NCBI GenBank assembly: GCA_017301995.1
Contig: JAFLEH010000001.1
Coordinates: 1-64,000 of the forward strand
Direction: 5' to 3'
Length of the DNA: 64,000 bases
DNA from: Verrucomicrobiota bacterium
Lineage (GTDB): Bacteria; Verrucomicrobiota; Verrucomicrobiia; Verrucomicrobiales; Akkermansiaceae
The notes below the pieces were generated by a model that did no database searches, had not been told where the DNA came from, and saw only the letters and a list, made by a program, of their open reading frames with translations. Positions within the stretch are counted from its first letter, which is position 1. Every line of letters starts with the position of its first letter. The translations under genes and the position numbers were made by a program. This document shows positions 33,343 to 41,600 of the stretch, piece by piece.

Positions 33343-33437
33343 AGCGAACGTTTGATGTGATGTCACCGCGTCATTGCGGAGAGATTTGTTTGAGACTGAA
33401 TGGCTGTTGGGCGGTTGACATCCATGACTTGTTATCC
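33343..33437 (-). other. attC site B8
   Basis: Minus-strand R'' GGATAAC (33437-33431), whose TAA is the stop of the upstream gene, and R' GTTCGCT (33349-33343). GGATGTCAACCGC pairs with GCGGTGACATC. Confidence 0.83.
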
Positions 33438-34244
33438 GATATTTGGATACGACTTACCCCAGATTTCTCGAAGGATCGGCAGGGGAATGGTCTCCATCAT
33501 CGTAAAGAACGGGTCCCCACTGCCGGTGTAATCCTCCACATATGCAACAAAATCATCAGTTACCGGGATTCGTCCGAATGCCGGCATGTTCTCACGCAAC
33601 GCGTGCACAGTCATCTGCATAAATCTGCGCAAGAAGTTCTGATAAAAGGTAATACCGGCATGATCATTACCAGATATCTCGTAGAATTCGGAACAAACCT
33701 CCTTCATTGAATCACAATGCTTCCAGAGATTCTCGTGCGTATCCTGGTCGGGATCTGGACTGGTTGCGGTGAACTCCGCACAGCAATATTTGAAAGGATC
33801 GGTATAAAGTGTTGTCTCTCCATTCACCGATCTCCTTGATCGCTCAAGTTTAGACAACCATGCTGATTCTGTATTGATAGTGTAACTAATCAGACATTCT
33901 GATGGAAACACCGCTAGAACAAATGCATAAATTGGATCGCTTGGGTCCCATGATTGAAGCGTCTCGATTGCCGCCTGAATATACTGACTCAATGAAGCTC
34001 GAAATGCCAAGAAATCGATTCTATTCAGATAGTTCGCAATGACTGTCTCGTCGTTGCAGACAAAGTCAATACGCGCGAACTGATCGTGATACTCCTTAAG
34101 ATACTGCTCACAAAGATCGCGATTGTCCAGATTCTTGAGGAAGACCTTGAGCTGCTTCCCCCCTGCCATGTGTCGAATATCAAGGAAATTCCACGCAAAT
34201 GGGGATACTTTTGCGAGGATTGATTGCGCGAGGTCTGCGTTCAT
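33432..34244 (-). CDS. Cassette-encoded DUF4303-like protein
   Basis: A 270-aa cytoplasmic protein with low GC for this genome. The centre (YAFVLAVFPSECLISYTINTES through TTLYTDPFKYCC) and the end (AFGRIPVTDDFVAYVEDYTG) have the look of DUF4303, a domain found in SUKH/immunity-type neighbourhoods. The assignment is by general resemblance only. The stop is the TAA of attC B8, and the ATG at 34244 lies seven bases after attC B9. A contact-dependent immunity role is speculation. Confidence 0.65.
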   Translation of the reverse strand: MNADLAQSILAKVSPFAWNFLDIRHMAGGKQLKVFLKNLDNRDLCEQYLKEYHDQFARIDFVCNDETVIANYLNRIDFLAFRASLSQYIQAAIETLQSWDPSDPIYAFVLAVFPSECLISYTINTESAWLSKLERSRRSVNGETTLYTDPFKYCCAEFTATSPDPDQDTHENLWKHCDSMKEVCSEFYEISGNDHAGITFYQNFLRRFMQMTVHALRENMPAFGRIPVTDDFVAYVEDYTGSGDPFFTMMETIPLPILREIWGKSYPNIG

Positions 34245-34250
34245 TTTTCT

Positions 34251-34339
34251 GGATAACGTTTAGCTCATCCACGGCGGGGATGGAAGCCCGGATTCAAACA
34301 GGAGCGTTACCCGCCGTTGGATGGAGCGTCTTGTTCGCT
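34251..34339 (-). other. attC site B9
   Basis: Minus-strand R'' AGCGAAC (34339-34333) and R' GTTATCC (34257-34251). CATCCAACGGCGGG pairs with CCCCGCCGTGGATG. It closely resembles B1. Confidence 0.82.
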
Positions 34340-34360
34340 TGGTCTTTTTGTTCTGCGGGG

Positions 34361-34729
34361 TCATGTCGTCATTGGAATCTTCTCTCCGTCAAAAAGCGAC
34401 CAACACTGATCACAAAGGATCCGCCCGTCCTCGACTCTCCAACCAGAGGCGACCACACATGCAGGACGAGACTTCTCCTCCGGAATCACCCATGTGCCAC
34501 ATTCCGTGCACCGCGTGGAATCTGGAATGATCTCGGTGCCCAGATGCAAAAAGCACGTCGAATCCCACTTGTGAGCCACTCCCAGTCGCTCTAACTCGCC
34601 AGTGATTACACGCTGTAGGCTGTCCGCAATCAGTCCGGTGTAATCCTCCATACGTCCCGACTCTAGCGCATCGGGGAAAAGGTAATTGAGCGAGATCATC
34701 AGCTCCCGAGTTGGTCTGTCATCGCTCAT
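34361..34729 (-). CDS. Cassette-encoded zinc-ribbon-like small protein
   Basis: A 122-aa protein of the promoter-proximal cassette of array B. The N-terminal half is helical (LMISLNYLFPDALE, DSLQRVITGELERLG). The C-terminal half has paired CxxC motifs (CTECGTWVI, CDQCWSLFD) and an extra Cys in RPACVVASGW, fitting a four-Cys zinc site. Family unknown. Confidence 0.7.
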   Translation of the reverse strand: MSDDRPTRELMISLNYLFPDALESGRMEDYTGLIADSLQRVITGELERLGVAHKWDSTCFLHLGTEIIPDSTRCTECGTWVIPEEKSRPACVVASGWRVEDGRILCDQCWSLFDGEKIPMTT

Positions 34730-34748
34730 AGGTGGTCTTCAATTTTCT

Positions 34749-34781
34749 AGCGAACAGTGGAATTAGTTCCGGACGTTAGGG
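34749..34781 (-). other. Short recombination-site remnant at the head of array B
   Basis: Minus-strand CCCTAAC (34781-34775) and GTTCGCT (34755-34749) lie only 33 bases apart. This is too short for a normal attC, and it may be a truncated attC or part of the former attI. Confidence 0.4.
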
Positions 34782-34883
34782 TGCCAAAAGCGGGTGGTTT
34801 CGGCAATGAAAATGTTGGAAAGTTTCACAAATGTCTCATAATCAGCGGTTTGAGCGGATGATTACAGATTCACAAGTGTCCGG

Positions 34884-35171
34884 TTATAAGTTATTGAACA
34901 TCAATTGATTAGGATTCGCGTTATGCATGGTTCTGTGCTCGGTTTCCATAAGTAGTTCATTTAGAGTGACTTTTTCGAACGGATGGACGCTCAAAATCTG
35001 CAAAGTTCTGTGGAGTGTGCCGGGCAGCTTGATCTGCTTGTGGAGGATCGCAATCATCAGGTAGGTGCAGACCGCAATCAATAGCAGCCGGAGTTCATCG
35101 CCGCGGAGTATGGAAAATCTCACTCGAAAGTTCAAATGCGTGACATCGAGAATTTCATGCAAGCTATTCAT
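34884..35171 (-). pseudogene. IS4-family transposase C-terminal remnant
   Basis: The 95-codon frame contains LLLIAVCTYLMIAILHKQI and LHRTLQILSVHPFEKVTLNE, which resemble the C-terminal helices of IS4-family transposases (IAxxxYLLxA and LQxLSxxxFEKxPLxxL). Only the last 70 or so residues match; the catalytic DDE core is absent and the N-terminal 25 residues look unrelated. GC content is low. It lies where the integron attI would be. The rest of 34782-35415 shows no other gene; the + strand frame 35136-35402 is not convincing. Confidence 0.55.
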
Positions 35172-35415
35172 TTTCTTCGCTTTGGGAATGCAGAACCCTC
35201 AGTTAGCCGGACACCCGTGTTACAGATTATGAAATTTACGGGTCGGTTGAGGATTCCGGGCGATTTCCCCGGCCTGGATTTGTTGGGTTCGTACCTTGAA
35301 CCATCGGTGATAGTCACTGATGGTTTAATTTCCGGACTGCTTGGGAACATGGGATTTTTTTTCGTTCCAACGATTTTGTTCTTGCGTCGAAAGTGTTTTT
35401 AAGAACAGTGGGCGC

Positions 35416-35646
35416 ATGAGCACTTCGCGCTATGCCGACTGGAGGGCGGATTTGGATGCGTCGCGGGATCTGAGCGATCTCGACAAGCAGAGCTATGGGT
35501 TCGTGCTGGGCTGGTTCGAGAGTTGGAGGCTGCGCAAGGGGCTGCGGGCGGAGCGGCCCACGGCGGTGGCGTTTTGGAAGGAGCAGGTTATGGTCAAGCC
35601 GCGCAAGGACTGGCAGCGGGAGCGCTGGGCGGAAGCCGGGGCTTGA
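35416..35646 (+). pseudogene. intI: Probable integron integrase N-terminal remnant
   Basis: A 76-codon ORF, MSTSRYADWRADLDASRDLS onward, with core-genome GC3. The order is YGFVLGWFESWRLRKGLRAE, then VAFWKEQVMVKPRKDWQRE and RWAEA. This is the layout of the SAM-like N-terminal domain of Verrucomicrobia integron integrases as I remember them. The catalytic R..H..R..Y domain (another 250 or so residues) is missing. The frame ends in TGA exactly where word-repeat sequence starts (35647). It is transcribed away from cassette array B, which is where intI belongs. Alternatively it is an unrelated small gene; an alignment would settle it. Confidence 0.5.
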
Positions 35647-35867
35647 TTGACGATTGTTGATTTTTGAATTGGGAGATGAGGGGGGGGGTATTGGTTATTG
35701 GTTATTTGTTATTGGGGGGCGCTTTTTCATCCACAATCCACGATCTTCGATCTCCTTGGCGGACTTGGCGTCTTGGCGGTGAATCTTTTCGGCTGGGGGG
35801 AGGTTGATCTGGCTGGCTGGCGGACTGAAGTCCGCGCTCCGTTAGACGCCGACTGAAGTCAGCGCTC
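35647..35867 (+). repeat. Dispersed repeat element, forward copy
   Basis: Modules in order: GATTGACGATTGTTGATT words; TATTGGTTATTGGTTATTTG; TTCATCCACAATCCACGATC; CTTGGCGGACTTGGCGTC; then a 64-bp core (35804-35867) that is the inverse of 13476-13539 with one mismatch. The element directly abuts the truncated integrase ORF. No gene is seen within. Confidence 0.8.
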
Positions 35868-37030
35868 CATGGGTTGGCGTCCGCGATCTTCTATCCACCA
35901 TCCACAATCCACCATCTTCGATCTCCTTCGCGATACTCTGGCATCGACGCTCATACGGGAAGAGAGACCAGAATCAAGAATCAAGAGACAAGAGAAGAAA
36001 CCTCCTTCGCGTCCTTTGCGGCTTGGCGGTGAATCTTTTCGGTTGGGGGGAGCCTGGGAGTCCACGCTCTCACGAGCGCGGCTACAGGGAGTGCGCCTTC
36101 CATCTTCGATCCACGATCTCCGATCTTCCATCCCCTTCGCGATCTTGGCGGCTTGGCGGTGGTGTTTTCCGGCTGGGGGGAGCCTGGGAGGCCACGCTCT
36201 CACGAGCGCGGCTACGGGGCTTTCTCATCCACCATCTTCGATTCTCCATCCCCTTCGCGATCTTGGCGGCTTGGCGGTGACTATCTTCGGCAAGCGGGAG
36301 CCTGGGGAGCCACGCTCTCACGAGCGCGGCTACGGGGAGTGCGCCTTCCATCTTCGATCCACGATCCACGATCTTCCATCCCCTTGGCGATCTTGCCGGC
36401 TTGGCGGTGAATCTTTTCGGCAAACGGGAGCCTGGGAGGCCACGCTCTCACGAGCGCGGCTACGGGGAGCGGCGGGGCGGCTACGGTGGCGGGCAAGCTG
36501 CCGCCCTTGGTCGATTCCGGTCGGACGGACGGAAAACCATCGGTGGGTTGCTCATGGATGGCGGTTTCCTAGCAAACCCGGAGCGGGTGTCAAGGGGGAA
36601 TTGGGTTATTGGATATTTGTTATTGGTTATTAGGGGGAGCGGGGCACTTTTTCGTCTTCGATCCACCATCTTCCATCCCATCCGCGATACTCTGGCATCG
36701 ACGCTCATAGAGCGCCGCTACAAGCATCTCTATCCCCTTGGCGATCTTGGCGGCTTGGCGGTGAATCTTTTCCGGCTGGGGGGAGCCTGGGGAGCCACGC
36801 TCTCACGAGCGCGGCTACGGGGACTGCGCCTTCCATCTTCGATCCACGATCTCCGATCTTCCATCCCCCTTCGAGATCTTGGCGGCTTGGCGGTGAAGTT
36901 TTCCGGCTGGGGGGAGGTTGATCCGCGGTGATGTGGGCGGGGACGCCCACGCTCCTTGAAATGGGGCGAGACGCGCCCAGCCACGGGGGAGCCACGCTCT
37001 CACGAGCGCGGCTACGGGGAGTGGCGGGCC
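35868..37030. repeat. Near-tandem 118-130 bp repeat block
   Basis: A 23-base core, CACGCTCTCACGAGCGCGGC plus TAC, starts at about 36063, 36193, 36311, 36441, 36796 and 36993. Between cores are variable mixes of TTCGATCCACGATC words, CCTTCGCGATCTTGGCGGC and GGTGAATCTTTTCGGC. GATACTCTGGCATCGACGCT appears twice (about 35934 and 36688). Open frames across the block are by-products of the repeats. About 1.2 kb with no supportable gene. Confidence 0.85.
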
Positions 37031-37043
37031 GGCCAGCGGGCGC

Positions 37044-38405
37044 TCAGAATTCGCAGTTGCCGGGTGTCCGGGCAAAGGGGATCACGTCCCGGATGTTGGA
37101 AACACCGGTGGCGAACATCAGCATGCGCTCGAAGCCCATGCCGAATCCGGCGTGGGGAACGCTGCCGTATTTTCGGAGGTCGGCGTACCATCCGTAGGCT
37201 TCCGGATTGAGTCCGTGGTGGGCAAAGTTGGACAAAAGCACGTCCAGGCGTTCCTCGCGCTGGCTGCCGCCCACGATCTCGCCGATGCCGGGCACCAGCA
37301 CGTCCATCGCGGTGACCGTCTTCCCGTCGTCGTTCAATCGCATATAGAACGGTTTGATTTCCTTTGGATAATCATATACGGTGACGGGCTTTTTGAAGTG
37401 TTCCTCGGTGAGCCAGCGTTCGTGTTCGGACTGCAGGTTGAGTCCGTATTCCACCGGGTAATCGAACTTCCTGCCGCTGGCCTTGAGGAGTTCGACGGCC
37501 TCGGTGTAGGGAATCCGCTCGAAGGGGCGGCTGGCAACGAATTCGAGGCGTTCGCGCAGGCCCTTGTCCACGAATTTCTCGAAGATCGCGAGGTCGCCCT
37601 CGCTGCGTTCGAGCGCCTCGGTGACGAGGAATTTCACCAGCGCCTCGGCCAGGTCCATGTCGCCCGCGAGATCGCAGAACGCGACTTCCGGCTCGATCAT
37701 CCAGAACTCGGCCGCGTGGCGCGAGGTGTTGGAGTTTTCCGCCCGGAAGGTGGGACCGAAGGTGTAAATGTTGGAAAGCGCGCAGGCGAAGGTCTCGCCC
37801 TCAAGCTGGCCGCTCACGGTGAGGAAGGCGCGTTTGCCGAAAAAGTCCTCGGTGTCCTTGGAGATCTTGTCGTCCGGCAGGGTGGTCACGCGGAACATCT
37901 CCCCCGCCCCTTCGCAGTCGCTGGCGGTGATGATGGGCGTGTGGACGTAGATGAAATCGCGCTCCTGGAAGAACCGGTGGACCGCGTAGGCCATGCGGCT
38001 CCGCATGCGGAAGACGGCGCCGTAGAGATTGGTCCGCGGCCGCAAATGGGCGATCGAGCGCAGGAATTCCTGGCTGTGGCCCTTTTTCTGCAAGGGGTAA
38101 TCCTCCGGCGCCTCACCCAACAGTTTGACCGAGGTCGCCTGCATTTCCCACTTCTGGCCCGCGGCCGGCGACGGAATGAGCCGCCCCCTAACCTCCACCG
38201 ACGCGCCGGTGGCCATCCGCTGGAGATCCTCCGATCCGGGGATGCCCACATCCGCCACGATCTGGAGGTTTCCGAGGCAGGTGCCGTCGTTCAGTTCGAT
38301 GAAGGAAAACGCCTTGGAATCGCGGCGGGTCCGGATCCAACCGGCCACCAACAGGTCCTCGCACGCCGATTCGGATTGCAACACATGTTTGATGAGTCTT
38401 CGCAT
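37044..38405 (-). CDS. asnS: Asparaginyl-tRNA synthetase
   Basis: A 453-aa class IIb synthetase, complete from the ATG at 38405. An N-terminal OB-fold anticodon-binding domain ([21 protein letters not shown]) is followed by the catalytic domain. Motif 2 is [20 protein letters not shown], and motif 3 is [15 protein letters not shown] with the invariant Arg. The ENS within motif 2 and the AEFWMIEPE segment mark AsnRS rather than AspRS. It is divergent from the giant-protein operon, with 240 bases between starts. Confidence 0.95.
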   Translation of the reverse strand: MRRLIKHVLQSESACEDLLVAGWIRTRRDSKAFSFIELNDGTCLGNLQIVADVGIPGSEDLQRMATGASVEVRGRLIPSPAAGQKWEMQATSVKLLGEAPEDYPLQKKGHSQEFLRSIAHLRPRTNLYGAVFRMRSRMAYAVHRFFQERDFIYVHTPIITASDCEGAGEMFRVTTLPDDKISKDTEDFFGKRAFLTVSGQLEGETFACALSNIYTFGPTFRAENSNTSRHAAEFWMIEPEVAFCDLAGDMDLAEALVKFLVTEALERSEGDLAIFEKFVDKGLRERLEFVASRPFERIPYTEAVELLKASGRKFDYPVEYGLNLQSEHERWLTEEHFKKPVTVYDYPKEIKPFYMRLNDDGKTVTAMDVLVPGIGEIVGGSQREERLDVLLSNFAHHGLNPEAYGWYADLRKYGSVPHAGFGMGFERMLMFATGVSNIRDVIPFARTPGNCEF

Positions 38406-38578
38406 GGGCGTGAGTCAAGCGGGTTCGGTCCCCGTTGTCAAACCGGCAATCCAGCGGAATCTATCCGCCAGATCTAGCGGAATTCCAATCGGTCTAGCAC
38501 CCGCTCAAACCTAGGGCCATCTCAATTAGGCGTTTTTTGCTAAAGGTTTCCAAACGAAATTTCCAGGCAAATTTCAAT

Positions 38579-38611
38579 ACCCCTCTAGGGGTTTGGATCG
38601 CCTTCTTGACA
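38579..38611 (+). promoter_or_regulatory. Putative promoter/operator of the giant-protein operon
   Basis: The 240-base divergent intergenic region 38406-38645 holds a small hairpin ACCCC-TCTA-GGGGT (38579-38592) and a TTGACA (38606-38611). The latter could serve as a -35 box with a weak ACATCT -10 at 38631. If used, transcription would start only a few bases before the ATG at 38646. GGAGG at 38624-38628 is too far upstream for a normal ribosome site. Confidence 0.35.
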
Positions 38612-38645
38612 GGCCCCGAGGCCGGAGGCGACATCTTTCCCCATC

Positions 38646-41600
38646 ATGAAACGTTTGCTCCGTCTCATCGCCTGCATTCCGGCGCTCATGGCCAGCGAGG
38701 TTTTTTCCCAGCAGATGCTCAATCTGCAGGAGTCCCCTCCGTCCAGCGGATTGTTCACCGCCCAAGTGACCGACTCCTACACGTCAACGGGCGCGGCCAG
38801 CGGCAAACAATGGGGATTCAACGCCGCGGCGAACGACCGAGTCAGCTTCCACGTCCGCACCACCGCGGTATCGAACAGCTATCCGATCGTCCGGGTTGCC
38901 AGCGCCGGCGGAACCACCCTTGCCGAAGTCACCGGTGCCAGCGACGGATTCGTGTCGCTGGAGAACGTCCTGATCAGCACGCCGGGCGCCTATCAGGTTT
39001 TGGTGTACTCGAACAACAGCGCTTCCGCGTTTTCGATGAACGCCATTCTGGGCAGGGCGATCTCGCTTGAGTACGAGTACAACGACCAGTCCACACAGGC
39101 AAACGCGCCTGCGGCATATCCGCAAGCCGGCGGTTTCCGCGCGGTCACCGCCGGTGTGCTCGACCGCAATCCGGATTGGTCCGATCTCGGAACGCTCACC
39201 GCAGGAGATTCCATCAATCTGTCACTCCAGACACCGGCCGGGTCGCCGCTTGCGGCGTCGGGGGTCGAACTCGCGCTCTTCAAGGATGCCGAGACCACTC
39301 CGACCGCGACCGCCACCGGCACCTCGCTGATCCACACGGTGGCGTCGGCGGGGCGTTACCGGGTCCGCCTGCAAATGCCCGATCTCGACGGGCGCTATCT
39401 GACCTTCAACGGTGGACAATCCCTCAGCCTTGGCAACCCGGCGGCCCTCCAGATCACCGGCAGCCAAACCATCGAGTTCTGGATCAAACCGAAGGATTTC
39501 AACTCGAATCAATCGGTGTACGCCAAGGCCTATGGCGGGGAAGGAAGCATGGCGCTACTCTCCAGCGGCACCATCGACTACTATTACGGCACCACCGGCG
39601 CGAACAGTTCGCCCTATCAGGCGTTCAATACCGGAGCGAGACTGCGCACCGACCGCTGGCAGCATCTGGCGCTGGTGCGGGACTTCGACTCCTCGCCCAA
39701 ACAACTCCGCTGGTATCTGGATGGGAAGCTCGTGGCACAGGCGGAAGCCAGCTACTTTCCCGCAGTCGCAAGTTCGCTGCCGGCCACCGTCGCCGACGGA
39801 TGGACTGGGTCATACCGTGGCTCCATGGATGAACTGCGAATCTGGAACGTGGCCCGCACCGGAACGGAAATCGCGGACAATCTGGACAACTCCCTGACCG
39901 GCTCCGAGTCCGGCCTGGTCGCTTACTACCGCCTTTCCGAGGGCAGCGGCACCACCACGGCGGACGCCACGGCAAGCGCCATCACCGCGACAATCAATGG
40001 AAGTCCATCGTGGGACGGAACCCCGTCCGCCACGGTCGCCGCTTACGCCAGCCAGAACCACAACGCGACCTACCTGCTCACTGCCACCGTCGGCGACACC
40101 TCGGCGCCGACCGTTTCGTCCATGACGCCCATCCCGCCGCGCGGGCATCTGCTCGAAGGCACCACCTACGCCCCGACCAACGTCAACCACCTCCGCGGCA
40201 ACAACGACCAATCCTATCTATATACACTAACCGGAGAAACCGGAGGGAGCATCTGGGGCACCGACACCTACACGGACGACTCCTATCTGGCAAAAGCCGC
40301 GGTACATGCCGGCGTCCTGCGTCCGGGTGAGACCGGCGCGGTCAAAGTCACGATCAAGCCTGGGGCATCGGGGTACCTCGGAACCACGCGATTCGGTGTC
40401 GGATCCGCCGGCTACGGGGGCTACTACGGCAGTTACATCATCGAACGCCACACGCCCGTCTCGCCGTTCGCGCTCAACGGTCTTTACGCCTCGTTCAGCG
40501 TGGCTTTCAGCGAACCGCTCGACACGGCAACTCTCGCTTCCGGCGTCACCCTCGTCGCGGCCGGGACGGACGGCTCGTTCGGAACCGCCGATGACATATC
40601 CTATCCGCTCGCATTCTCAGAATTCACCTGGGACAACCGTGCCATCATCAACACCGCCAACGGCGCCATCCTCGCACCGGGCGCGCACCGGCTAACCGTG
40701 CCCACCACCGTTACGGATCGCGCCGGCAACCCGCTGGCTTCGCCCCATGTGGAGAACTTCACGGTCCTCGGGGTGGCGGGATATGCCAACGAGCAGGGCG
40801 ACAACGGATCGCAGACGCTGGCGGACATGGTCTCGAGTTCTCCGTCCACCTCCCAACCGGACGGATCGTTTTCGGATGCCGGCCGGGTTGTGTCCACCGC
40901 CGGGTGGCCGCATGACATCGACTTGGCCGATCTCGACGGTGACGGCAAGCTCGACGCCGCGGTCACGCAGATGGGATCGGTTGACGGGCTGCGGGTCTTT
41001 CCGGGAAACGGCGACCGCACCTTCGGCACACCCGTCCAATTCAACGGGATCGGGGACGAGCCCCATTATCTCCAATTCATCGACTGGGACAAGGACGGCG
41101 ACAAAGACATCGCGGTCGTGCTGACCGGTCCCGACCTGATCGCGCTGTTCCGCAATGACTCCACCTCCGGAAACATCGCATTCACCCGCCTGACGGACGT
41201 GGCGGTTGGCGACTATCCGCTGGGGATCACCACGGGGGATTTCAACGGCGACACCTGGCCGGATCTCGCGGTTTCCAACCACGGCACCAACGGCACCACC
41301 GGCTACTCCGTCTCCATTCTCATCAACGATCATTCGGGATCGTTCACCGAAAGCAAAATCGGCCTGACCCTGAGTCCGCGAATCCGGCCGTTCGCGATCA
41401 ACGCGGCGGACCTGAACGGCGATGGCAAGGCCGACTTGGCGGTAGGTGACATCGACAACGGCGACCGCATCGCTATCTTCAGCGGAGTCGGTGACGGCAC
41501 CTTCGGCGCGCCGGCGTTTCTCGACACTCCGGACGGCGCCAATCTATCGAACCTGCCGGTCGCCGATTTCAACGGCGACGGCTTTCCGGACATTGCCGCT

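Noticed and set aside
35136..35402. Plus-strand 88-codon ORF before the integrase-like ORF
   Set aside because: It overlaps the IS4-like remnant antisense and has no recognisable family. A short genuine gene cannot be fully excluded.
35869..36995. Several ORFs of 70-250 codons in the repeat block
   Set aside because: They are translations of the repeated words on both strands; none has a recognisable domain.
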